From positions 1 through 37,449 of the forward strand of contig NZ_JACHVA010000140.1 in NCBI RefSeq assembly GCF_014230055.1: a stretch of 37,449 bases of DNA, in the 5' to 3' direction. Of the stretch, positions 15,630 through 24,389 are shown piece after piece. Under the pieces are notes generated by a model. It was given only the letters and a program-made list of their open reading frames with translations. It was not told the DNA's origin and searched no databases. Position 1 is the stretch's first letter; each line of letters begins with the position of its first letter. Made by a program: the position numbers and the translations under genes. The stretch is from Puniceicoccus vermicola (GTDB lineage Bacteria; Verrucomicrobiota; Verrucomicrobiia; Opitutales; Puniceicoccaceae).

Positions 15630-16970
15630 ATGCAAGTTTCCATCGAACCCGTCAAAAAGAAGGGCCAAACCCTGAAGATCAATGGTGTGGCCCGCTACAC
15701 CGCCCCCAAAGCGAACGCCCTCGTAGTCGACCACAAACGGGCACTGCAGGTCATCCTCGCTTCCGAGGCCTCTTCCGATTTCCCACCCCACGTCCAGGAA
15801 GAACTTCCGGCGATCGTTTCCCACTGGCTCCAGAACCCGAAAGAGACTCCCATACTACTCGACATGAGCTATGCGGAGAAATGGCTCCACTCCCTACGCG
15901 TCTATGCCCAGCTGGAAAAAGACAACCCCGCTAAGGGAACGGCCAAGCCAAGTAGAACCCCAAAACCCGTCCACATTAACTTTTCATCGCTGCCCTTCCA
16001 GCCGGTGATGAAGCCGAAATTCACCTTCATTGACCTGTTCGCAGGCATCGGTGGCTTCCGCATCGCCCTGGAGGAGCTTTGCGGCAAATGCGTCTTTTCT
16101 TCCGAGTGGGACCGCCATGCAAAGGAAACCTATTTCCATAACTACGGCGAAGTTCCATTTGGGGATATTACCAAAGTCAGCAACCATCAACTATTTAAAC
16201 CAGGATACATCGATATCATCGCCGGTGGGTTCCCATGCCAACCGTTTAGCAAAGCCGGTGTGTCGGCCAGAGAATCATTGGGGCAAAATCATGGTTTTAA
16301 GTGCGAAACTCAGGGACAGCTATTCTTTGACGTAATCAAGCTAGCTAAAATCCACCAGCCTAAGGTTTTATTACTTGAGAATGTGGGCAACCTGCTAAGA
16401 CACGACGGTGGCAACACTTTCCACGTCATTAAAGAGACCATCGAGAACGACCTTGGATATGACTTCCACTACTCAGTATACAATGCAAACACCCTCGTTC
16501 CTCAGAATAGAATAAGATGTATAATCGTTGCGTTTCAAAAGACTCCAAAAAATTGGTCAATGCCGGAGCTAAAGGGTGAACCGCTTCCTCTCAGTTTAGC
16601 GTTGGAAGATGTGCCATGGGACAGTCCTTACACGCTAAGCGACAAGATGTGGGCTGGTCATATCAAACGAAGTCAACGTAATGTAGACCGGGGGGCAGGT
16701 TTTACAGCTTACCCGAAGGATATTACAAAGCCATCAACCACTTTAGTCGCTAGATACTATAAAGACGGTAAAGAATGCTTGATTCCCCAGCCGAAACACC
16801 CGGAAAAAGTGCCTAGAATGCTAACGGAACGGGAATGCGCAAACCTACAAGGATTTCCAGCAACATTCATCCCGCATGAATCAAAAGTTAACGCTTACAA
16901 ACAATTTGGAAACGCCGTGCCCGCACCTCTCATCAAAGCCGTCGCAGAATCTTTTGTTAACCGCTTATGA
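15630..16970 (+). CDS. DNA (cytosine-5-)-methyltransferase
   Basis: 446 aa from the ATG at 15630, chosen because the upstream part of the open frame overlaps the RHH-like gene. Residues 1-125 are an extra N-terminal region of unknown fold. The m5C methyltransferase motifs follow in order: I FIDLFAGIGGF (133-143, SAM binding), IV GGFPCQPFSKAG (199-210, catalytic Cys203), VI ENVGNL (250-255), VIII QNRIRCIIVAF, a short variable target-recognition part with VDRGAGFTAYPKDITKPSTT, IX TERECANLQGFP and X QFGNAVPAPLI. It would protect host DNA by methylating a cytosine in the recognition site. It is second in the operon; its TGA overlaps the McrB-like ATG (16967-16970). Base composition falls clearly from about 16,130 on, inside this gene. 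Confidence 0.93.
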   Translation: MQVSIEPVKKKGQTLKINGVARYTAPKANALVVDHKRALQVILASEASSDFPPHVQEELPAIVSHWLQNPKETPILLDMSYAEKWLHSLRVYAQLEKDNPAKGTAKPSRTPKPVHINFSSLPFQPVMKPKFTFIDLFAGIGGFRIALEELCGKCVFSSEWDRHAKETYFHNYGEVPFGDITKVSNHQLFKPGYIDIIAGGFPCQPFSKAGVSARESLGQNHGFKCETQGQLFFDVIKLAKIHQPKVLLLENVGNLLRHDGGNTFHVIKETIENDLGYDFHYSVYNANTLVPQNRIRCIIVAFQKTPKNWSMPELKGEPLPLSLALEDVPWDSPYTLSDKMWAGHIKRSQRNVDRGAGFTAYPKDITKPSTTLVARYYKDGKECLIPQPKHPEKVPRMLTERECANLQGFPATFIPHESKVNAYKQFGNAVPAPLIKAVAESFVNRL

Positions 16971-18790
16971 AAAGCTTCGAATCATACCTGAGGAAGATCA
17001 GGGGAGACAGTCTTTTCAGTTATGAAACCGCATCGGTAGCGTTTGAGAACAAGAACCGAAAACGATTCGTATTGTTGATCGATGACCTAAATCAGTGTCT
17101 TGAAGCAATCTATGAGAATGGAGAGCAAATCGACCAGGAGTTCAGAGGAGACTGGAGCTATGATGAGTCAAAATACCGAAGGACCCTAGGAAGGATTCTA
17201 GAACCCTTACAGCCGAATACAGTCGCCACCAGCTTAGGAAGCCAAACGCCAAATACCGTCCGCCTGCTGGAGCTCTACGCAGGTTTTTTGACAGACAATG
17301 ATGCCCCTGAAAAATTGGGCACACCTGAACTTTTGAAGCCCAACAACCTAGGAAAATTATTTTCGGCCACCAGTCAGCGTGAACGCTTTGAAAATTGGCT
17401 TAAAAATATGAGGACCCTTAGTGATAAGTCAGTCAGTCACTATTCAGGAACAATCGCGGGAAAATTGAGCAAACTCGCCGAAATAGATTTGTTCTCCGTA
17501 AAAACTTCCCAGCAACTTGATGAGATACTACCCAAAATCGAGCAGTCGACAGAATATATAGAGGCAAATTCCAAGGGCAATCAGATGTATAGCTCAGCGA
17601 TTAATAGATACGCTGAATTCTTAAAATCTTCATCTAATTACGTTAGAGCAAAATCATTTACTCAGGTCCCGGACTTTGGGTCAGGCTACTCCGTTTTCCA
17701 ATCCCAACTAGCCAAACCCTTTGCCATCCTAACCGGAGCTTCGGGCACCGGAAAAACCAAGCTGGCAATCGCATTGGCGAAATACCTAAACAACATCGAC
17801 GGTAGCAATTTCGAGATCGTCGCGGTCGGCGCGGACTGGACGGACAACCGGAGCGTGCTGGGGTTCGTCAATCATCTGAACTCCGATAATGCAGGGCCTC
17901 GCTACCAGTCCACACCGATCCTCGATCTTTTACTTAGGGCCGCAAACGATCCGGAGGTGCCCTACTTCCTCATTCTCGATGAGATGAATCTCTCCCATGT
18001 CGAGCGCTACTTCGCCGATTTTCTTTCGGCCATGGAGCAGAAGGACGGAATCCTGAAACTTCATAGTGAATCCGGAAATCTGCGGAGGGCAGGAAGGGAA
18101 GAAGCGGATGTGCCCGCTGAGCTGTCCTACCCGGAAAACCTCTTCGTGACCGGCACGGTCAATATTGACGAGACCACCTATATGTTCAGCCCCAAAGTTC
18201 TGGACCGGGCCAACGTCATCGAGTTTACGGTCTCGGACGACGAGATCGGTGCCTTCCTGAAAGATCCGCAAGACTATCCGGAGGTCGAACCCGCCGAACC
18301 CGGAATCGCGGAAGGGTTCCTGCAACTGGCCAAACAGGCCCGCAAAATGGAATGTGAAAAGCTGCCAGCCGAGCCCGCGTCATTGGTCAGCGAACACTTG
18401 CTCAATCTATTCAAAATCCTCAAAGCCGAGCGCTTCGAATTCGCGTACCGCACCGCCAAGGAAATCAATATTTACCTGCAGGTTTGCCGCCACTTGGCAG
18501 AAGACAAAGATGGATGGGATGAGAACGGCTGGCAAAACGACCTTGATGATCAGGTTCTGCAAAAACTACTGCCCAAGCTCCACGGTAGCGTAGGCCGAAT
18601 CGGAAAACTTCTGGTAACTCTTGCGCACTATTGCCAAAACGGTGATTACAAAAGCGAGGTTTCGACCCAGTTGAGTGCGGCTGCCGACCTCGATGCCAAC
18701 GAATCCACGCCTTTTCCAAAATCAATGGCCAAGCTTCAATCCATGATTCGCACCCTCCAAGACGAGCAATTCGTGAGCTTTATTCAGTAA
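16967..18790 (+). CDS. McrB-like AAA+ NTPase (LlaJI-type restriction subunit)
   Basis: 607 aa. Residues about 135-225 (SVSHYSGTIAGKLSKLAEID, then NSKGNQMYSSAINRYAEFL) resemble the helical N-terminal domain seen in several restriction proteins. The McrB-type AAA+ core follows: Walker A GASGTGKTK (257-265), Walker B FLILDEMNLSHVERYF (334-349), sensor TGTVNIDETTYMFSPKVLD (395-413). The VNIDETTY form in place of MNTADR is typical of McrB relatives paired with DUF2357 proteins. It would use GTP (or ATP) hydrolysis to move on DNA and drive the partner nuclease. It overlaps the methyltransferase by ATGA and is followed nine bases later by the DUF2357 gene. Its first ~700 bases are A+T-rich like the second half of the methyltransferase gene, while the AAA+ core is G+C-rich. 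Confidence 0.9.
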   Translation: MKSFESYLRKIRGDSLFSYETASVAFENKNRKRFVLLIDDLNQCLEAIYENGEQIDQEFRGDWSYDESKYRRTLGRILEPLQPNTVATSLGSQTPNTVRLLELYAGFLTDNDAPEKLGTPELLKPNNLGKLFSATSQRERFENWLKNMRTLSDKSVSHYSGTIAGKLSKLAEIDLFSVKTSQQLDEILPKIEQSTEYIEANSKGNQMYSSAINRYAEFLKSSSNYVRAKSFTQVPDFGSGYSVFQSQLAKPFAILTGASGTGKTKLAIALAKYLNNIDGSNFEIVAVGADWTDNRSVLGFVNHLNSDNAGPRYQSTPILDLLLRAANDPEVPYFLILDEMNLSHVERYFADFLSAMEQKDGILKLHSESGNLRRAGREEADVPAELSYPENLFVTGTVNIDETTYMFSPKVLDRANVIEFTVSDDEIGAFLKDPQDYPEVEPAEPGIAEGFLQLAKQARKMECEKLPAEPASLVSEHLLNLFKILKAERFEFAYRTAKEINIYLQVCRHLAEDKDGWDENGWQNDLDDQVLQKLLPKLHGSVGRIGKLLVTLAHYCQNGDYKSEVSTQLSAAADLDANESTPFPKSMAKLQSMIRTLQDEQFVSFIQ

Positions 18791-18799
18791 TTCTGTTTC

Positions 18800-21202
18800 A
18801 TGGAAAACGGCTTTCAACGGCTTGCCATACCCTTACGCAGGATTGATGGTAGTGCGGCTGGCTGGTGGGTCATTGAGCCTTCGACTTCGCAAGTTTCGCT
18901 GGACCCGGACAAATGCGAGACGACAGGAAATTCACTTCCTCCGACTTGGAAAGGACTGAAAGAAGCTGAGGATAATAATTCTGCCGTAGCTCCCATCGAA
19001 ATATCCACCCGAGCGGGAATCACCTGTATCCGACTATTGGAGACTCACGGTTACGAATGGTCGGTTGAGGAAGCTCCGAATGACATGGCACTCCAGCTAA
19101 GCAGCTCACTAAAAGGAACACGGTTCTGGAAAGAAAAACGGGGGCAGAGCGGTTCGTTCAAAGTCGTCAATCACCTGGGGCTCGCCGATTTCAAGTTGGA
19201 AGGAACTGACATACAGGCACTCGACCTGCAGTTCGAATTCGTTTCCCGGAAGTTTGACTTTGATTCCGAATACCGGCGACTGACCGAAGACATCGCGGAT
19301 TTCTGCCAACAGCTGCTCTTGAGCTGGGATGCACCAACCCGGCTTCGATTCAACGTAGACCCGAACGAAGCGCACAAGCTCCTGTTGGAACAGTTTCTCT
19401 TTCTCAAAAGCTTCATGACGCAGGACCGCCTGAGCCGACTACTGGAGGCCATCGGACGCAATCCTCATTCCACGCTGATTAAAGAATCCGAATGGGTTCC
19501 GGCCGCAGCCGCCCGATCCAACGACTACATGTGGGACCCCTGCAGAATGCTTCGGGACTGGAGACAAAACAATGGAAAGCGTGTGCCGGGAGAAGTGATG
19601 GATATCCGCAAGTCTGACACGCATGACACCGCTCCGAATCGCTTCATTAAATTTGCCTTGGCCCAATTCAGGCAAATCTGTTCCGACGTCTGCGCGCAAA
19701 GGTGGACGGAGAACAACAAAACGTCCACTCTGGGCATGGAGGCGAAAGAGATGCTCGACCAGATCGACGGCTTACTGTCCCGGCGTTTCTTCAACGAAGT
19801 TGGACGTATGCAGCGTTTACCTCTGGATAATCAGACCCTTCAGAAACGGGAGGGCTACCGTGAAGTCCTGCAGGCTTGGCTTTTGACCCAAGCGGCAACC
19901 TCGTTGAACTGGGAAGGAGAGAGAGACTGCTACGAAGGCGCGACCCGGGATGTCGCCACGCTCTACGAATATTGGATCTTTATCCAGCTGCACCAGATCC
20001 TTTCATCCATTCCCGGACTCGCGCCTGACGGAGAAGATTTCGGCCCTGGTCGCTTTATTTCCGAATCAGATGGACAACTGACCATCAATTTAAAACAAGG
20101 CTGTTACTCGCGTAGTAGCTACATCTGGATAGGCACTGGAACCACCCTGAAGGTGGACCTTCAATACGAACGGAGTTTCAGCAGTTCGTCCTCAGCAACT
20201 CAAAGCGGATCCTACTCCAGAACCTTTCGTCCCGACTATACTATATCGATATTCCCGGCATCCTTTGAGTCAGAGAAACAGGCGGAAGCGGCAGGCAAAG
20301 TCGCTCACTTGCATCTGGATGCCAAATACCGCGCCGAGGACATCAGCGCCGTCTTCGGAAGGAAAGAAATCTCTGAGGAAGAAATCTCTGATGAGAAACT
20401 GGAGAGTAAATCAGAGCGCAGCTACCGAAGGGGCGACCTCCTGAAAATGCATACCTACAACGATGCCCTGCGCCACACCATCGGCTCTTACGTCCTCTAC
20501 CCTGGCACAAAAACCGAAGCGGCCGAGAAGATGCCGAAATTTCACGAAATCGCTCCTGGCGTCGGAGCCATGGTCATGAAACCGGAAAACCTCGATTGCC
20601 TCGATGCGATACGACAGTTTTTCCTTGAGGTCTTCAACCATCAGGCGGATCTGTTCAGCCAGTATCGCTACCTCAGCGATACCAACCATCAAACTTATTC
20701 GGATGCCCCTGAGTGTGTTGAGCAGTTTGGTTCTAAGTACAATATCGCAAGGAAAAATGCTCCGTGTGTGGTTCTCTGGCTTCGAAAGGATCAGGAACCT
20801 ATTTTCAAAAAACACGGCTTCGCCTATTGCAGAGCGATTTCCGAAGAGCACAAACGCACGCTGAATCTGAATCTGAGCATCGAAGTCGGTTCGGAGTTTA
20901 TCCCCTGCGGAGGTGGGCAGGGCGCAACCAAACTCGGCTATTGCTGGCGGGCGAAAGTAAAAACCGCGCGATTCATTTCAAAAGAACAGCTGAAAACATA
21001 CATTAAGGAGAGGGGCCTGAGCGATCAGCTCGAACCGAGGTCCGTGGACCATTACCTCCTTTTCGAATTTGCCGAGGCAACCGATTTCAAGGAAATCGAT
21101 CTGACGGATATTTATCGAAGCAAACAATCCGGCTCCAAGTATATGGCCGTTACCTGCCAATGGATCGACATCCTCAAGAGCATTGAAAAAACAGAGCTCA
21201 AT

Positions 21203-21220
<18 letters not shown>
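18800..21220 (+). CDS. DUF2357 / McrC-like PD-(D/E)XK restriction nuclease
   Basis: 806 aa. The N-terminal 350 residues match the DUF2357-type region (beta-rich start, then EWVPAAAARSNDYMWDP). The nuclease part has YEYWIF (389-394), RPDYTISIFP with Asp479 and HLHLDAKYRAED with Asp507 and Lys509, a complete PD-(D/E)XK site. This is the usual partner of the McrB-like protein in LlaJI-type systems, cutting DNA after translocation. The C-terminal ~170 residues include an Arg/Lys-rich part (RAKVKTARFISKEQLKTYIK) and extend beyond simple McrC proteins. It is the last gene of the operon; its 3' end overlaps the convergent vsr gene by 18 bases. It has no membrane segments. The start ATG follows the McrB-like stop after nine bases, without a clear Shine-Dalgarno. 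Confidence 0.88.
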
Positions 21221-21631
<411 letters not shown>

Positions 21632-21930
21632 TTTTCAAAGGAAAGACTTTTTCCCAAGTATTTCAAACGCCCAATCTTCTCCAAATTTCTTCAAACAATA
21701 CACGCTCCTTCCCGTAGACCCGGATTTCCTCCCATTTTTTGAAAAGACCTCGTTCTCCGCAAAGCCCGGCGCGGCGCAAATGCTGGCAATCAATTCTGGG
21801 GATGTTCTGGAAGTACCGGTTGCCGGTTTACAAAGCCGGTGGCCTCGGAAGAGATTTTTGTGAGCTGAGAGGCCATAGGCTACGACTCTTGGGAATCGAT
21901 CGAGCCGTCCTACTGTCGGAACCCAAACCA
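21632..21930. other. Intergenic stretch without recognisable gene
   Basis: The first ~90 bases upstream of vsr are A+T-rich (TTTCAAAGGAAAGACTTTTT) and probably carry its promoter. The rest to the direct repeat at 21931 shows no supported frame; a CCGGTTGCCGGTTTACAAAG motif with partial CCGGT self-complementarity is visible near 21815-21840. Confidence 0.35.
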
Positions 21931-22064
21931 GGGGCCCCCTGAAGGGAACCCCCTACGGTGGGAGATCGTTGGAGGGTTTCTGTTGTCTCGGGTTGGTCTC
22001 TGTGGTTTCTGTGCTTTTCTGTGGCTAATCCTCGTTCGGGAGAAACAGCTATCGGCGTTCCTCT
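21931..22064 (+). repeat. ~134-bp direct repeat, left copy, flanking the toxin-antitoxin pair
   Basis: Shares with 22857-22989 the blocks CCCCCTACGGTGGGAGATCG / TTGGAGGGTTTC / GCTAATCCTCGTTCGG / GAAACGGCTATC-like hairpin, in the same order and spacing. The two copies bracket the Phd/PIN genes. Confidence 0.75.
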
Positions 22065-22115
22065 TCGTAAATACCGAGGATACCTGAAAGGCCTCGGCTC
22101 TGTGAATTCAGACCG

Positions 22116-22154
22116 TTGACAAGTCATCTATTGTGATACAAATTTGTGTCACAA
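22116..22154 (+). promoter_or_regulatory. Promoter and 24-bp palindromic operator of the toxin-antitoxin operon
   Basis: TTGACA at 22116-22121 is a consensus -35; TACAAA at 22137-22142 is a weak -10 with short spacing. The bases 22131-22154 form a palindrome with outer arms TTGTGA and TCACAA and 11 of 12 base pairs matching. Its last A is the first base of the antitoxin ATG. This fits autorepression by the antitoxin and a very short or absent leader. Confidence 0.7.
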
Positions 22155-22399
22155 TGAAGTCAATCAACATCCGCATTCTCAAGCACGAGACCCGCGCCCT
22201 CATGGACCGCATCGCAACGGGAGAGTCTGTGGAAATCACGCGGCACAACCAGCCGGTCGCCATCATCAAGCCAGTGGAGGCCCGGAGAAACCGTCGCCCC
22301 CGCCCGGACTTCAAAGGACGACTGCAAGCGATCTACGGCGAAAAGCTCCTGCCCGAAACCGCCACTGAATTGATCTCCGAAGAGCGCGGCGAGCGGTGA
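22154..22399 (+). CDS. Phd/YefM-family antitoxin
   Basis: 81 aa from the ATG at 22154 (MKSINIRILKHETRALMDRI); an upstream GTG at 22133 lies inside the operator palindrome and is unlikely. The central ATGESVEITRHNQPVAIIKP is the Phd/YefM DNA-binding core. The C-terminal part (FKGRLQAIYGEKLLPETATE) is the toxin-binding tail. It would neutralise the PIN-domain toxin and, with it, bind the palindrome overlapping its own start. Its TGA overlaps the toxin's GTG (GTGA, 22396-22399). The pair is bracketed by ~134-bp direct repeats, a sign of insertion or exchange as a unit. Confidence 0.88.
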   Translation: MKSINIRILKHETRALMDRIATGESVEITRHNQPVAIIKPVEARRNRRPRPDFKGRLQAIYGEKLLPETATELISEERGER

Positions 22400-22833
22400 G
22401 CGACTACGCAGACAGCGGTTTCATTTGCTCGCTCTACGCACCGGATGCCAATACCGGGCGAGCGGCAAAGTTTATGGACAAGCAACGCGAGCCGGTTTCC
22501 TTTTCCTGGCTCAACCAGGTAGAGATTCGCAATGCCCTGCGCCTCCGCGTTTTCAGGAAAGAAATTACCACGACCCAAAGAGACCAATCACTCAACCTCC
22601 TTCTGTCCGACCTCAGCGCAGGCCTCTTCAAAAACGCTGAGCCCGCGCAAGACAATGTCCTGATCGAAACGGAACGCCTGAGCGCACAGCATTCCGAAAA
22701 GCTGGGAACCCGCAGCCTTGACATCCTCCACGTCGCTATGGCCGTCGTCCTTGGTTGCGAACGCTTCCTCAGCTTCGACGTTCGCCAAGTCAAACTCGCC
22801 AAAGCCGCCGGCTTGAAGGTGCCGAGAATCTGA
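22396..22833 (+). CDS. PIN-domain toxin (VapC-like ribonuclease)
   Basis: 145 aa from a GTG that overlaps the antitoxin stop. PIN-domain acidic residues are visible: Asp6 in DYADSGFICSLY, Glu43 in NQVEIRNAL, Asp109 in RSLDILHVAMAV and Asp128 in FLSFDVRQ. These four bind the metal used to cut RNA, usually a tRNA or rRNA loop; the target here is unknown. Length and motif order fit VapC. It is made with the Phd-type antitoxin from one message by coupled translation. The DILHVAMA and LSFDxRQ blocks are typical of the VapC subgroup paired with Phd-type antitoxins. Confidence 0.88.
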   Translation: MSDYADSGFICSLYAPDANTGRAAKFMDKQREPVSFSWLNQVEIRNALRLRVFRKEITTTQRDQSLNLLLSDLSAGLFKNAEPAQDNVLIETERLSAQHSEKLGTRSLDILHVAMAVVLGCERFLSFDVRQVKLAKAAGLKVPRI

Positions 22834-22856
22834 GGATCCATGGGGACCAAACTGAA

Positions 22857-22989
22857 GGGGGCCCTGAAGGGATCCCCCTACGGTGGGAGATCGTTGGAGG
22901 GTTTCCGTTTTCGCGCGTCGGTTTCTGAGACTCTTGTGCCTTTTTGTAGCTAATCCTCGTTCGGTAGAAACGGCTATCACCGTTCCTCT
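22857..22989 (+). repeat. ~133-bp direct repeat, right copy
   Basis: Right-hand partner of 21931-22064. It ends in a degraded AACGGC-TATC-ACCGTT hairpin and runs into GTTGGACGTTTAAAGTTTAA, which matches the start of the repeat at 6530. Confidence 0.75.
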
Positions 22990-23156
22990 CCCAGATCCTT
23001 CGAAGTTGGACGTTTAAAGTTTAACGTTCGCCATCTCTCCCCCGTGATGAACCCGTTCTCCACATCAACGGATCTTCTGAAGATATCCCACGGCGTTTTC
23101 GTCTGGCATCCGTATGAATCAGTTCATCCGTGGTTCCCACTCTGCGCCTCATTGTA

Positions 23157-23221
23157 GCCAACCCTTACAAGTTGAATGTGGTAGTCGATACCGAGCGCAG
23201 CGACATCAACCACTTGCTTCG
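23157..23221 (+). repeat. 65-bp direct repeat, left copy
   Basis: Identical by eye over all 65 bases to 25781-25845; it begins GCCAACCCTTACAAGTTGAA and ends CAACCACTTGCTTCG. Flanking sequences differ immediately on both sides. It lies upstream of the 314/412-aa gene pair. A short frame on the other strand (IDYHIQLVRVG) crosses it, but I do not regard it as a gene. Confidence 0.85.
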
Positions 23222-23395
23222 CCACTTCGACTTCGCTCAGGACAGGCGCTTTCGCTCCAAAGATATCCCGGAGAGGAACGACCATAGTTCTTTCGTTTTC
23301 ATATAAGACCAAAACAGGTAAGCAACTCTACTACGCAGCCAAAAACCCCGGAAAAAGGAAAAATGCAGATAAGTTGCCAGCAGGTTACGTCTTTC

Positions 23396-23423
23396 TTGAA
23401 AACACTCTTTAAAGAGATATAAC
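23396..23423 (+). promoter_or_regulatory. Sigma-70-type promoter of the two-gene unknown operon, with internal palindrome
   Basis: TTGAAA (23396-23401), 16 bases, TATAAC (23418-23423), 20 bases before the ATG at 23443. The spacer contains the perfect palindrome CTCTTTAAAGAG (23405-23416), a possible operator. Confidence 0.6.
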
Positions 23424-23442
23424 AGCCGAACAGCCGATCGCT

Positions 23443-24387
23443 ATGGTCCAATTCAACGACAACTCCCCTGAAGATCTACGCCGCAAACTCGAAACGAAAA
23501 TGGCGGATGGCCCGGACGGCGATCTGGCCGCTATAGACGAAGCGCTACGAGCGCAGGCCGATCAATATAACCACACACCTCAGGCGGAGCTCCAAGGCTA
23601 CTCGCCGGCGATGTGCCACGCCCTGCGCCACCAATGGAATACGCCCGGCTCGCCAATTAAATTGAATTCCCAGCTGCCCCTGAAAAGTCTGAAGCACTCG
23701 AGGATCTTTAATGATATTCGCAACGTGCTGCTCGCCGTGCGGGAGGCCGACGGGATCAAAGCGACCCCCTCGGGGAACTTCGTTCGCAAATTCGTCGAAG
23801 CGATGGTCGATCCCCTTCTGGAGCCCGAAGAAAAGGAGCACTTGCTTCGCTACAACAAAGTCCTCAACGAAACGGACTTCCGTCAACTGCATGAGGCGCG
23901 TATCGTTGCCAGCGCAGCGGGCCTCCTCGTCAAACGAAAGGGTATCATCCGTGTGGCGAAAAAACACCAATCCTTCCTCGAAGAAGCGAAAGCCGGTGCA
24001 CTGTTCACCCGCCTCTTCGATACGTATTTCCGCAAATACAATATCGGCTATCTCTATCCTTACGGGATCGACGTGGATTGGATCCAACACGAGATTGGTT
24101 TTTTACTCTACCCGCTTTACCTGAAGGCGCGTCATTGGATCGAGGCAGACGTGCTTCCCAAGAAGATCTTGCATCCATTGACTCTGGATAATTTACAACG
24201 CCATCTGAACCAACAAGCGTTCATGACTGCGGGCAGCGTTCTCGAACGCTATTTTCTGCGTCCCTTGCATGGATGGGGCTTGTTGGAGATCCAATGGACC
24301 GATGAGAGTCATTTCCCAAAACCGGGAAAGGTTCGGATCAGTCCACTATTCGAGCAATACATCCGGTTTGACGAGCAAGCTGAATAA
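23443..24387 (+). CDS. Uncharacterised 314-aa protein, first gene of a repeat-bracketed pair
   Basis: No function recognised. Residues about 50-125 (LQGYSPAMCHALRHQWNTPG, then SRIFNDIRNVLLAVREADG, IKATPSGNFVRKFVEAM) resemble a conserved module found in hypothetical proteins that often also carry SEC-C or pRiA4b-ORF3-like domains (recalled, unverified). The middle (LLRYNKVLNETDFRQLHEAR, then LLVKRKGIIRVAKKHQSFL) continues that module and has a winged-helix look. The C-terminal half is helical with Trp- and Tyr-rich segments (YFRKYNIGYLYPYGIDVDWI). It has no signal peptide or membrane helix. A good promoter lies 20 bases upstream. The next gene starts two bases after its stop, so the two are coupled. 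The pair sits between identical 65-bp direct repeats, which suggests a mobile or exchangeable cassette. Confidence 0.75.
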   Translation: MVQFNDNSPEDLRRKLETKMADGPDGDLAAIDEALRAQADQYNHTPQAELQGYSPAMCHALRHQWNTPGSPIKLNSQLPLKSLKHSRIFNDIRNVLLAVREADGIKATPSGNFVRKFVEAMVDPLLEPEEKEHLLRYNKVLNETDFRQLHEARIVASAAGLLVKRKGIIRVAKKHQSFLEEAKAGALFTRLFDTYFRKYNIGYLYPYGIDVDWIQHEIGFLLYPLYLKARHWIEADVLPKKILHPLTLDNLQRHLNQQAFMTAGSVLERYFLRPLHGWGLLEIQWTDESHFPKPGKVRISPLFEQYIRFDEQAE

Positions 24388-24389
24388 GC

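Noticed and set aside
23124-23312. Small minus-strand frame containing IDYHIQLVRVG over the 65-bp repeat
   Set aside because: The same peptide appears in both repeat copies with unrelated flanks; there is no start site or family support.
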